In this document: positions 1 through 8,581 of the stretch, one piece after another
How the letters are laid out: every line of letters begins with the position of its first letter
Numbering within the stretch: the stretch's first letter is position 1
DNA from: an uncultured Curvibacter sp.
GTDB taxonomy: Bacteria > Pseudomonadota > Gammaproteobacteria > Burkholderiales > Burkholderiaceae
NCBI GenBank assembly: GCA_946481355.1
Contig: CAMLNH010000101.1
Span: 1 to 8,581, forward strand
Direction of reading: 5' to 3'
DNA: 8,581 nt
The notes under the pieces: generated by a model
Seen by the model: the letters and a program-made list of their open reading frames with translations, nothing else
Databases searched by the model: none
Told to the model about the DNA's origin: nothing
Program-made: the position numbers and the translations under genes

Positions 1-887
1 ACCACGACCTGTCGGCACGCACCGAGACCCAGGCCAGCGCCTTGCAGGAAACGGCCGCCTCGATGGAGGAGTTGTCGTCCACCGTGCGGCAGAACGCCGA
101 CAACGCGCGCCAGGCCAACCAGTTGGCGCAGAGCGCCAGCACCGTGGCTGTGCAGGGCGGCGAGGTGGTGGCCCAGGTGGTGGACACCATGAAGGGCATC
201 AACGACGCGAGCAAGAAGATCGCTGACATCATCAGCGTGATCGACGGCATCGCCTTCCAGACCAACATCCTGGCGCTCAATGCCGCGGTGGAGGCTGCGC
301 GTGCCGGTGAGCAGGGCCGTGGTTTCGCCGTGGTGGCTGGCGAGGTGCGAAACCTGGCCAGCCGCAGTGCAGAGGCGGCCAAGGAGATCAAGCAGCTCAT
401 CACCGACAGTGTGGGCCGGGTGGAGCAGGGCACGGCCCTGGTGGACCGTGCGGGTGCCACCATGAACGAGGTGGTGGCCAGCATCCGGCGCGTGACGGAC
501 ATCATGGGCGAGATCAGCGCGGCCAGCAGCGAGCAGAGTACGGGGGTCTCCCAGATTGGCGAAGCCGTGACGAACATGGATCAGGCCACGCAGCAGAACG
601 CTGCGCTGGTGGAGGAGATGGCCGCGGCGGCCAGCAGCCTCAAGACGCAGGCCCAGGAGCTGGTCGATACCGTGGCCGTTTTCAAGGTGTCCGGCCACGA
701 TGGTGTGCTGGCGGCACCTGCGCCTGCGGCGATGACCACGGCGCCGCGCCCCGCGGCCAGGCCGGCAGCGCCTGCGGCCCGTCCTGTGGCGGCCGCTGCC
801 GCGGCGCGTCCAGCTGCTGCGGCACCGGTCGCGCCGCCCAAGCTCACGGCCAGCAAGGCCGACGACAGTGATTGGGAAACCTTCTGA
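1..887 (+). CDS. Methyl-accepting chemotaxis protein, C-terminal part (5' end outside window)
   Basis: The frame is open from base 3 and gives 294 residues to the TGA at 885-887; the true start, sensor domain and HAMP domain lie upstream of the window. What is visible is the long antiparallel coiled-coil signalling domain. Its conserved hairpin tip ([20 protein letters not shown] followed by [20 protein letters not shown], about bases 240-360) binds CheA and CheW at the inner membrane. Flanking Glu/Gln/Ala-rich helices hold the likely methylation sites. After the helices comes an Ala/Pro-rich, low-complexity tail (about bases 712-846), then the terminal residues DSDWETF. This resembles the NWETF pentapeptide that tethers CheR and CheB in high-abundance receptors, so the protein probably takes part in methylation-based adaptation. 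The ligand cannot be told without the N-terminus. It ends 4 bases before the convergent stop of the next gene. Confidence 0.95.
   Translation, partial: HDLSARTETQASALQETAASMEELSSTVRQNADNARQANQLAQSASTVAVQGGEVVAQVVDTMKGINDASKKIADIISVIDGIAFQTNILALNAAVEAARAGEQGRGFAVVAGEVRNLASRSAEAAKEIKQLITDSVGRVEQGTALVDRAGATMNEVVASIRRVTDIMGEISAASSEQSTGVSQIGEAVTNMDQATQQNAALVEEMAAAASSLKTQAQELVDTVAVFKVSGHDGVLAAPAPAAMTTAPRPAARPAAPAARPVAAAAAARPAAAAPVAPPKLTASKADDSDWETF
712..846 (+). repeat. Ala/Pro-rich low-complexity linker coding segment in the chemoreceptor
   Basis: This GC-rich stretch encodes a linker made almost only of Ala, Pro and Arg, with repeated ARPAA-like units. It separates the rigid signalling coiled coil from the C-terminal DWETF peptide. 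Flexible tails of this kind act as tethers for CheR/CheB in enterobacterial receptors; the same role here is inferred. Such sequence is prone to length change between strains. Confidence 0.7.
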
Positions 888-891
888 GGGC

Positions 892-2092
892 TCAGCCAGG
901 CTGGCGCAGGGGCGAGTGCCGGTCCAGCTCTTCCACATAGCTGGCCAGCCCCTCGCTCTCGCGGTCCAGAAAGCGCTGCACGGCATTGGCGAAGTCGGGC
1001 TGGGCCAGCCAGTGGGCGCTGGTTGTGCGCACCGGCAGTAGCGCGCGTGCCAGCTTGTGTTCCCCCTGGGCGCCGCCTTCGAAGCGCTGGTAGCCCTGGG
1101 CGATGCACCACTCCAGGGGGGCGTAGTAGCAGGCTTCGAAGTGCAGGCAGTCGACGCGCTCGAGTGCGCCCCAGTAACGCCCCCAGGCGATGCGATCGCC
1201 GGCGTCGGTGCCCAGCGCGATCAGGCTGCAGGCAATGGGCCGCCCCTGGTGCTCGGCCAGGAACAGCAGCCAGTTCTGCGCCTGTTCCCGGGCGATCTCG
1301 CTGAAGAAGGCGCGACTCAGGTAGGGTGGGTTGCCGTGCTCCAGGTAGGTGCGTTCGTAGCAGCGGTAGAAGAAATCCCAGTCTGTCTCCCGGATCTCTG
1401 CACCGAGCAATGGGCGCAACGTGACCCCGGCTTCGAGCACCTTGCGCCGTTCCTGGCGGATTTTCTTGCGCTTCTCCTGGCTCAGGGCGGCCAGGAAGTC
1501 GTCGAAATCCCCGTAGGGGCGAGGGCGGCGGTTTTCCCAGTGGAACTGCACGGTGTGGCGCAGCATCAGGCCTGCTTCGCTGCAGGTCTCGAGATCCTCT
1601 TCGCTGCCAAAGAGCAGGTGCAGGGAAGAAAGACCCCGGGCGCGACATTCGGCCAGCAGGGCCTCGATCAGGGCCCGGCGCGCCGAGGCGTCGCGAGCCA
1701 GCAGCCGGCTGCCTGGCGCCGGTGTGAAGGGGACCGCCACCACGCCCTTGGGGTAGTAGGCATAGCCATGGCGATGGTGCGCGTCGGCCCAGGACCAGTC
1801 AAACACGTATTCGCCACGCGAATGGCTTTTCACGTAGAGCGGGCAAGCGGCCTGCAATTGCCCTGCTGCATCGCGTAGCGTGAGGAAGCAGGGCGTCCAT
1901 CCCGTCGCGGGTACGGCGCTGTCACTGCGGTACAGGGCGGCCAGGTACTCATGCCGCATGAAGGGCGTGGGATGGGATTGGCGCGCCAGCAGCTCGTTCC
2001 AGGCCGCGGCCTCGATTTGCAGCGGCGAGTCGTGCACCCGGATGACATAATCGCTTCTGCCCACGCCGCCTTCCAGACTTTTCTTGCCGTCC

Positions 2093-2094
<2 letters not shown>
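892..2094 (-). CDS. DUF482 / FemAB-like predicted N-acyltransferase (GNAT fold)
   Basis: The 400-residue protein matches the DUF482 (COG3146, 'peptidogalycan biosynthesis/recognition') pattern throughout. Visible blocks, numbered from the ATG at 2094, are FMRHEYLAAL (45-54), GEYVFDWSWADA (94-105), YYPKGV (113-118), FLAALSQEKRKKIRQERRKV (200-219), HGNPPYLSRAFF (253-264), GRYWGALERVDCLHFEACYY (305-324) and FEGGAQGEHKLAR (338-350). The family has tandem GNAT-like acyltransferase folds related to FemAB; the substrate is unknown. I see no signal peptide or membrane segment, so it is probably cytoplasmic. The start is uncertain. The ATG at 2094 has no clear ribosome binding site and overlaps the divergent nadE ATG by two bases. 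An in-frame GTG at 2064 has GGAAGG four bases upstream, lies just before the family-like sequence DYVIRVHDS, and would give 390 residues. Its stop lies 4 bases past the chemoreceptor stop. Confidence 0.9.
2043..2051 (+). promoter_or_regulatory. Candidate extended -10 promoter for nadE
   Basis: TGACATAAT fits the extended -10 form (TGn followed by a hexamer with 5 of 6 matches to TATAAT). It lies about 42 bases before the nadE ATG, inside the start of the divergent DUF482 gene. I found no good -35 box at 16-18 bases. Transcription would begin near 2058. This is pattern matching only. Confidence 0.3.
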
Positions 2095-4735
<2,641 letters not shown>

Positions 4736-4739
<4 letters not shown>

Positions 4740-5137
4740 GCGAGGAAACGGTGGTAGAGGGCGGCGGCCCAGATGCCGCCGCACAGCAGCAGACTGAGCA
4801 GCACGGCAGCACTGCCCATGTCCTTGGCGCGCTTGGACAGGTCGTGCCACTCCGGGCCGATGCGGTCGATGGCAGTTTCGATGCCGGTGTTGAGCAGTTC
4901 GACGATCATCACCAGCAGCACCGAACCTGCCAGCAGCGCGGTTTCCACCCAACTGCGACCGAGCCAGAAAGACAGGGGCAGCAAAATGCAGGCGGCCACC
5001 ACCTCCTGGCGGAAGGCGGTCTCATGCCAGCCGGCACGCAGACCTTCAATGGAATAGCCCAGGGCATGCAGGATGCGATTGAGGCCGATGCGGCCTTTCT
5101 GGGGATTGGCGGGGTGGCGGGGTGGTGACTCGGACAT
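4736..5137 (-). CDS. dgkA: Diacylglycerol kinase, integral membrane (prokaryotic DgkA type)
   Basis: This 133-residue protein phosphorylates diacylglycerol to phosphatidic acid with ATP, recycling lipid left from membrane-derived glycan and lipopolysaccharide modification. The DgkA signature is clear: VELLNTGIETAIDRIG (79-94) and SKRAKDMGSAAV (101-112). Glu80, Asn83, Glu87, Lys105 and Asp106 match the active-site residues Glu69, Asn72, Glu76, Lys94 and Asp95 of the E. coli enzyme. Three membrane helices are visible at about 46-60, 65-90 and 109-128, after an N-terminal amphipathic helix (GLNRILHALGYSIEGLRAGW). It is slightly longer than the 122-residue E. coli protein because of a polar N-terminal extension. 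The ATG at 5137 lies 32 bases after the RDD gene stop, and the TGA overlaps the LOG gene start. Confidence 0.95.
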
Positions 5138-5169
5138 AGGCAGATTGTCCCCCAGCGAAATGACAGGAA

Positions 5170-5703
5170 TCAGGAGGCTCGGGGGCGCGCATCAATCAGG
5201 CGCGTTCCAGCCAGGGCATCGTGCCAAAACTGGCCTTGCGGATGGAAGCGACTCAAAAGCGCCCAGACCGCGATCCAGCCGAACAGCAGCACCAGCACTT
5301 CCAGCACGGGCAGGCCCAGGGTATAGGCGGCCAGCGGCGGCAGAAACCAGAGCCAGCTCAGCAGGTAGCGCAGCAGGGCGCGCCATTGGCTGATCGGGTT
5401 GCCCTGACGGTCGACGACACGGATATGCCAGGTTTTCATGGCCAGGGTCTGGCCTTTAGCCCAGAACCAGGTGAAATAGATGCCCAGGACGACAAAAAGA
5501 AAGGCCTGCTGCAGCGCGCGGTTGTCGAGGGCGTGGCGGGTCTGGGACAAGGCGCTGAAGAGATAGCCGGCGAGGAAGACCACGCCGAAGAGCAGCATGC
5601 CCTCATAGAGCCAGCAGGCCATGCGGCGCCACAGGCCGGGGGTGGGGGGCTGGGAATGGACGGAAGCCGGTGTGAGCACCGGGCCGATGGATGCAGAACT
5701 CAC
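5170..5703 (-). CDS. RDD family membrane protein
   Basis: This 177-residue protein has four hydrophobic segments (about 34-56, 66-82, 113-131 and 133-152). RDD-domain hallmarks are LWRRMACWLYEG (24-35), AKGQTLAMKTWHIRVVDRQG (82-101) and QFWHDALAGTRLI (158-170). The acidic residue of the first RDD motif is Glu34 rather than Asp. The family is poorly characterised; some members have been linked to ion transport, and nothing in this sequence fixes a substrate. The start is a GTG at 5703 preceded by only 9 bases after the DUF3106 stop, with no clear Shine-Dalgarno, so it probably depends on translation of DUF3106. A short inverted repeat spans that junction. It is the fourth gene in the sigma-led minus-strand run. 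Confidence 0.88.
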   Translation of the reverse strand: MSSASIGPVLTPASVHSQPPTPGLWRRMACWLYEGMLLFGVVFLAGYLFSALSQTRHALDNRALQQAFLFVVLGIYFTWFWAKGQTLAMKTWHIRVVDRQGNPISQWRALLRYLLSWLWFLPPLAAYTLGLPVLEVLVLLFGWIAVWALLSRFHPQGQFWHDALAGTRLIDARPRAS

Positions 5704-5704
5704 A

Positions 5705-5722
5705 GGCTGATTTTACTCAGCC
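5705..5722 (-). repeat. Short inverted repeat at the DUF3106/RDD junction
   Basis: GGCTGA and TCAGCC form a perfect 6-base stem around a 6-base loop. It covers the DUF3106 stop codon and the bases immediately before the RDD GTG. There is no adjacent T-run, so it is not a typical terminator. A hairpin here could limit initiation at RDD unless ribosomes arrive from DUF3106, but the stem is short and may be chance. Confidence 0.3.
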
Positions 5723-6426
5723 GGTTCGTCGTCTTGGGACGCACGCTCGGTATCCCTATCAGGACGCTCCTCCTGCGCCTGCATGGAGTGCTGAGGGATG
5801 GCGGTGCCGATGTCGGCCAGACGGGCCCTTGCAGGTGAGGCCCGGCGTGGCACGGAGGTGAGTTTGGGCTGAGCACCCGGCCTGCCAACAGCCAGGCCGG
5901 TGGGTTTGGGCGGGGCCTGGGTGGCCAGCTTGCGCTTTTCGTCGGCACTCAAGGACTGGTAGGCCTCCCATTCGGCCGCTCTCTGCGCCGGGCTGAGCTT
6001 CTTGATCTCGGAGAAATTCTGGCGTGCCTGGACGCGTTGCTGCTGGCTCAGGGTTACCCACTCGCTCATGCGACGGTGCAGCTTGACCTGCTCCGCGGGC
6101 GAGCGCGAAGAGAAGTTCTTCGAAATGACCAGCCACTTGCGCTTGCGCTCTTCACTCAGACGATCCCAGTGCGCGGCAAGGGGGCTCAGCGCCTGCTGCT
6201 GCGCCGGGCTGAGTTCACGCCAGGTGGGCCGGGAGCTGGGGGCTGCTGCGACCCAGACGCCGGTCTGGCGCGTGCTGTCATAGCGCTGGACGGAGCGCGC
6301 CGTCACCGTCTGGCCCGCCGTACCTTCTGACGGAGCGGCCCAAGCCGGCAAGGCCAGGGTGAGCCAGAGGGCGCTGGTCCAGAGCAGGCGAGAGCAGGAT
6401 GTTGCAGGCACGTGATGCGGTGTCAT
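5713..6426 (-). CDS. DUF3106 domain-containing exported protein
   Basis: This 237-residue protein starts with a signal peptide: hydrophobic core LLWTSALWLTLALPAWA, likely cleaved after about residue 30. The DUF3106 region (about 69-168) is helical and built from 18-residue units that often begin L-S-x-x-Q (LSPAQ 72, LSQQQ 126, LSPAQ 144). Aromatics W69, W87, F105 and W123 are spaced exactly 18 residues apart. The C-terminus (about 170-237) is Pro/Ala/Arg-rich, turns acidic and is probably disordered. The mature protein is probably periplasmic. Its function is unknown. The L-S-x-x-Q pattern recalls the LTxxQ motif of CpxP/Spy periplasmic proteins, but this is a resemblance, not a demonstrated relation. 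Its ATG overlaps the DUF3619 stop as ATGA, placing it third in the sigma factor operon. Confidence 0.87.
   Translation of the reverse strand: MTPHHVPATSCSRLLWTSALWLTLALPAWAAPSEGTAGQTVTARSVQRYDSTRQTGVWVAAAPSSRPTWRELSPAQQQALSPLAAHWDRLSEERKRKWLVISKNFSSRSPAEQVKLHRRMSEWVTLSQQQRVQARQNFSEIKKLSPAQRAAEWEAYQSLSADEKRKLATQAPPKPTGLAVGRPGAQPKLTSVPRRASPARARLADIGTAIPQHSMQAQEERPDRDTERASQDDEPAE
5953..6222 (-). repeat. 18-residue (54-base) tandem protein repeat in DUF3106
   Basis: Counting from the ATG at 6426, units begin at residues 72, 90, 108, 126 and 144 with L/R-S followed by polar residues. The aromatic position, 16th in each unit, is W69, W87, F105, W123 and then I141. Eighteen residues equal five alpha-helical turns, so the aromatics would lie on one face of a long helix. 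The repeat is visible in the protein, not as near-identical DNA, so it is old. Confidence 0.6.
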
Positions 6427-6869
6427 GGGTCAATCTTTCTGGCCTGCAGGCGGCTCTTGAGAAACTGGGCGAAACCAGGATCCGCGTAGGCCTGAGGTGG
6501 CAGATCGTCAGTCAGGATAGCCGCATCAATGGCGGCAAGCTCTTCTGTCAGGCTGTCGTCCCCCTGGATCTGGAGCGCAACCAGACCGGCGAGCAAGGCC
6601 AGCAAGGGAACCAGCGACACCAGCCTGGGCCAGAAACCGCGCTCTTCTTCGCCTCCAGTCAGCATGGCAGCGGCGCCGGACGTGCTGACCGTTGCCATGG
6701 CTGGGACAGCGGCACGGTAGCGATCCAGGGCCTGAAGCCGGGCCACCCGCAAACGCTCGCTGATGTCGTGGGGCAGTTCTTGGGCGGACGCGTCCAGACG
6801 GGCCGCCATGCGGCGGCCCAAACGATCCACAGCAGAAAGTTTGCTATCTATGGACATCGACTTCATCAT
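6423..6869 (-). CDS. DUF3619 family single-pass membrane protein (candidate anti-sigma factor)
   Basis: This 148-residue protein has a charged N-terminal half (about 1-78) with the helical segment LGRRMAARLDASAQELPHDI (17-36). One hydrophobic segment, about 82-101 (RLVSLVPLLALLAGLVALQI), is followed by an acidic C-terminal part ending near LTDDLPPQAYADPGFAQFLK. There is no signal peptide and no cysteine, so it is not a zinc-type (ZAS) anti-sigma factor. The layout predicts a cytoplasmic N-terminus and periplasmic C-terminus. The start at 6869 is supported by AAGGGA eight bases upstream; a second ATG follows at 6866. ATGA overlaps link it to the sigma gene before it and DUF3106 after it. An anti-sigma role is inferred from topology and position; the family has no function I can name. 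Confidence 0.85.
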   Translation of the reverse strand: MMKSMSIDSKLSAVDRLGRRMAARLDASAQELPHDISERLRVARLQALDRYRAAVPAMATVSTSGAAAMLTGGEEERGFWPRLVSLVPLLALLAGLVALQIQGDDSLTEELAAIDAAILTDDLPPQAYADPGFAQFLKSRLQARKIDP

Positions 6870-7432
6870 AGTTGTATTCCCTTGGCTCGCAGCGCCTTGT
6901 TCAGAGCCTGGACTGCCCGCGAGCAGTGGGTCTTGACGCTGCCCTCCGAACATCCCATGGCCGCAGCTGTTTCTGCCACGTCCAATTCCTCCCAATAACG
7001 CATCAGGAAAGCTTCCCGTTGACGGGCGGGCAGTTCCTGGATTTCGAGCTCGATTTCCCGCAGGATCTGGGCTCGCTGGGTTGAGCTTTCGGCGCTCTCA
7101 GCCTGGGCTGACGCACCCGTGCTGTCCAGATTTTCCAACAGATCAAAGCCACTGTCGTCGACCGCTGCCTCGAGGTCACCGATGTTGGAGAACAGGGCGT
7201 GACGGGTCTTCTGCCGACGGAACCAGTCCAGGGTGGTATTGGACAGGATGCGCTGGAAGAGCATGGGCAGCTCTTCGATGGGCTTGTGGCTGTAGTGCTC
7301 GACCAACTTCATCATGCTGTCCTGCACGATGTCCAGTGCGGCCTCGTCGTTGCGGACGTGGTAGACCGAGCGCTTGAAAGCGCGCTTTTCCACACTTTTG
7401 AGGAAATCGGACAGTTCTTGTTCGGTGGCCAA
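6866..7432 (-). CDS. RNA polymerase sigma factor, ECF-like (sigma-70 family)
   Basis: The protein has sigma region 2 (about 12-77, including [16 protein letters not shown] and [20 protein letters not shown]) and region 4 (about 125-182). A helix-turn-helix lies at about 151-177 ([20 protein letters not shown]) after the typical [18 protein letters not shown]. An acidic linker separates them; regions 1 and 3 are absent, as in ECF-type factors. The start is uncertain. The TTG at 7432 begins the family-like sequence [20 protein letters not shown] and gives 188 residues, but has no Shine-Dalgarno. The frame stays open to a GTG at 7594 (242 residues), but the added 54 residues are Arg/Cys-rich and look non-coding. 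Its TGA overlaps the DUF3619 ATG, typical of a sigma/anti-sigma pair. It leads the six-gene run; target promoters are unknown. Confidence 0.9.
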   Translation of the reverse strand: MATEQELSDFLKSVEKRAFKRSVYHVRNDEAALDIVQDSMMKLVEHYSHKPIEELPMLFQRILSNTTLDWFRRQKTRHALFSNIGDLEAAVDDSGFDLLENLDSTGASAQAESAESSTQRAQILREIELEIQELPARQREAFLMRYWEELDVAETAAAMGCSEGSVKTHCSRAVQALNKALRAKGIQL

Positions 7433-7554
7433 GGGGAGGGCTGCGGGAGCGCTGTATGTCTCGTATCGGGCCGCGGGGCAACGGCTTTTCGCGGGATTAT
7501 GGCAGTCGCGACGTGATTTTTTCCGTATCTGACCGCCAAATCCGCATGTTGCGG

Positions 7555-7563
7555 TGCGATAAT
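7555..7563 (+). promoter_or_regulatory. Candidate extended -10 promoter for ilvB
   Basis: TGCGATAAT has the extended -10 TGn and a hexamer with 5 of 6 matches to TATAAT. No good -35 box is visible at 16-18 bases. Transcription from about 7570 would leave a leader of roughly 140 bases before the ilvB ATG, long enough for leader-based control. Confidence 0.35.
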
Positions 7564-7612
7564 TACGCCGCACATCAAAAAGCAAACGGGTCACGGTCCG
7601 GCGCGGCTATCC

Positions 7613-7711
7613 ATGGCGCCCATGTCCCTGACCTCAAGTCCCGACGCGATGCCACAAGCGTTTGCGAAGGGGCACCCAAGGTTTTTCGTCAGAGAAATTC
7701 ACAAAGGTTGA
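7613..7711 (+). CDS. Possible 32-codon leader ORF upstream of ilvB
   Basis: An ATG at 7613 opens a 32-residue frame ([20 protein letters not shown], then [12 protein letters not shown]) that ends with TGA at 7709-7711, two bases before the ilvB ATG. That spacing would allow ribosomes ending here to reinitiate at ilvB. Against it, there is no Shine-Dalgarno before 7613, and the peptide has only one Leu, one Val and one Ile, so it does not look like a branched-chain amino acid attenuator peptide. Conservation would decide; it may be chance. Confidence 0.2.
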   Translation: MAPMSLTSSPDAMPQAFAKGHPRFFVREIHKG

Positions 7712-7713
7712 TC
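7703..7713 (+). promoter_or_regulatory. Ribosome binding site of ilvB
   Basis: AAAGG at 7703-7707 lies six bases before the ATG at 7714, a normal Shine-Dalgarno spacing. This supports the chosen start of acetolactate synthase. Confidence 0.65.
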
Positions 7714-8581
7714 ATGGAAATTTCCAAGGCTGAAATCACTTCGGCAGCTGCCGCGTCCGCGGCCGGCTCCGAGGAACTGCGCGGCGCAGAAATCCTCGTC
7801 AAGGCCCTGCAGGCCGAGGACGTCAAATACGTCTGGGGCTATCCCGGCGGCGCCGTTCTCCACATCTACGACGCTTTCTACAAGCAAGACACCATCCAGC
7901 ACATCCTGGTGCGCCACGAGCAGGCTGCCGTGCATGCCGCCGACGGCTATGCACGTGCCACGGGTGACGTGGGCGTGGCACTGGTGACCTCGGGTCCAGG
8001 CGTGACCAATGCCGTGACCGGCATCGCCACGGCCTACATGGACAGCATCCCCATGGTCATCATCACAGGTCAGGTGCCGACGGCGGCCATCGGTCTGGAT
8101 GCCTTCCAGGAGTGCGACACCGTGGGCATCACGCGCCCCATCGTCAAGCACAACTTCCTGGTCAAGGATGCCAAGGACCTGGCGGACACGCTGAAGAAGG
8201 CCTTCCACATTGCCCGCAGCGGCCGCCCCGGTCCGGTGGTGGTGGACATTCCCAAGGATGTGTCCTTCAAGAAAGTGCCCTACGGCGGTTACCCCGAGAC
8301 GGTGGAGATGCGCTCCTACAACCCGGTGCGCAAGGGCCATGCGGGTCAGATCCGCAAGGCCTTGCAACTGTTGCTCACGGCCAAGCGTCCCTACATCTAC
8401 ACCGGCGGTGGTGTGCTCCTGGGCAACGCCACGGCAGAACTGCGCACCTTGGTGGACATGCTGGGCTATCCGGTGACCAACACCCTGATGGGGTTGGGCG
8501 CCTATCCGGCGACTGACGCCAAGTTTCTGGGCATGCTGGGCATGCACGGCACGATTGAGGCCAACAATGCCATGCAGAACT
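7714..8581 (+). CDS. ilvB: Acetolactate synthase large (catalytic) subunit, 5' part (3' end outside window)
   Basis: The frame is open from the ATG at 7714 to the window end (289 codons of an enzyme usually about 560-600 residues). It is the thiamine diphosphate enzyme that condenses two pyruvates to acetolactate, or pyruvate with 2-oxobutyrate, the first common step of Val/Leu/Ile synthesis. The N-terminal ThDP-binding PYR domain is clear: [16 protein letters not shown] (40-55), the catalytic Glu69 in [40 protein letters not shown] (91-110) and [18 protein letters not shown] (131-148). The [13 protein letters not shown] end (171-183) leads into the central FAD-binding domain (about 205 onward). 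Residues 1-22 form an Ala-rich extension before the conserved start GAEILVKAL. The gene could equally be called ilvI; ilvH and ilvC would be expected downstream. Confidence 0.96.
   Translation, partial: MEISKAEITSAAAASAAGSEELRGAEILVKALQAEDVKYVWGYPGGAVLHIYDAFYKQDTIQHILVRHEQAAVHAADGYARATGDVGVALVTSGPGVTNAVTGIATAYMDSIPMVIITGQVPTAAIGLDAFQECDTVGITRPIVKHNFLVKDAKDLADTLKKAFHIARSGRPGPVVVDIPKDVSFKKVPYGGYPETVEMRSYNPVRKGHAGQIRKALQLLLTAKRPYIYTGGGVLLGNATAELRTLVDMLGYPVTNTLMGLGAYPATDAKFLGMLGMHGTIEANNAMQN

Larger units (their letters stand above)
7433..7713. other. Divergent intergenic region between the sigma gene and ilvB
   Basis: This is the only sizeable non-coding stretch (281 bases) and is more AT-rich than its flanks around 7500-7590. 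It should hold the promoters of both the minus-strand sigma-led operon and ilvB. On the plus strand I see one extended -10 (7555-7563). On the minus strand only a poor pair is visible, TTGCTT (7585-7580) and AATTAT (7564-7559) with a 15-base spacer. A perfect 5-base inverted repeat, CATGG-CGC-CCATG, lies at 7612-7624 over a possible leader start codon. I see no convincing Rho-independent terminator or riboswitch. Confidence 0.6.

Noticed and set aside
885..910. Possible terminator between the chemoreceptor and the DUF482 gene
   Set aside because: The GC-rich stretch has only a GCCAG/CTGGC match with a one-base loop and no T-run, so it cannot form a standard terminator hairpin.
581..1648. 355-codon open frame on the minus strand
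   Set aside because: It overlaps the 3' end of the chemoreceptor and the DUF482 gene out of frame, with Arg/Pro/Ala-rich composition and no recognisable motif. It is a shadow of GC-rich coding DNA.
1057..1878. 273-codon open frame on the plus strand inside the DUF482 gene
   Set aside because: It is antisense to a gene with clear family motifs and lacks motifs of its own; long antisense frames are expected at this GC content.
7664..7690. Possible terminator or attenuator before ilvB (GGG-GCA-CCC followed by a T-run)
   Set aside because: The stem is only three base pairs with a three-base loop, and the T-run is not directly adjacent. I cannot draw a stable alternative pairing.
7699..8547. 282-codon open frame on the minus strand across ilvB
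   Set aside because: It is antisense to acetolactate synthase, which has the catalytic Glu, other conserved motifs and a ribosome binding site.

Overview
The window is GC-rich, densely coded chromosomal DNA. The gene families and their order point to a betaproteobacterium of the Burkholderiales, most likely Comamonadaceae. The clues are a chemoreceptor ending in an Ala/Pro-rich tail plus a WETF-type pentapeptide, nadE beside a PII gene, and a sigma factor / DUF3619 / DUF3106 / RDD run next to the acetolactate synthase gene. I see no insertion sequence, phage gene, CRISPR array, tRNA or rRNA.

Layout. (1) Bases 1-887, +: the 3' part of a methyl-accepting chemotaxis protein. (2) 892-2094, -: a DUF482/FemAB-like N-acyltransferase, convergent with the chemoreceptor. 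(3) 2093-3778, +: glutamine-dependent NAD+ synthetase, divergent from (2) with start codons that may overlap. (4) 3820-4158, +: PII nitrogen regulator. (5) 7432-4155, -: six consecutive genes, in transcription order an ECF-like sigma factor, DUF3619 membrane protein, DUF3106 exported protein, RDD membrane protein, diacylglycerol kinase and LOG-family protein. Three of the five junctions are 4-base ATGA overlaps. (6) 7714-8581, +: the 5' part of acetolactate synthase large subunit, divergent from (5) across about 280 bases.

How the genes work together. nadE and the PII gene form a likely transcription unit that joins glutamine-consuming NAD+ synthesis to the cell's nitrogen/carbon sensor. The sigma, DUF3619 and DUF3106 genes are translationally coupled. 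Their layout (cytoplasmic sigma factor, single-pass membrane protein without cysteines, exported helical protein) looks like an ECF sigma / anti-sigma / periplasmic sensor module. DUF3106 carries an 18-residue tandem repeat with Trp/Phe spaced exactly 18 residues apart. This module is the best candidate here for an uncharacterised system, but its function is inferred, not shown. The rest is ordinary housekeeping or signalling content.
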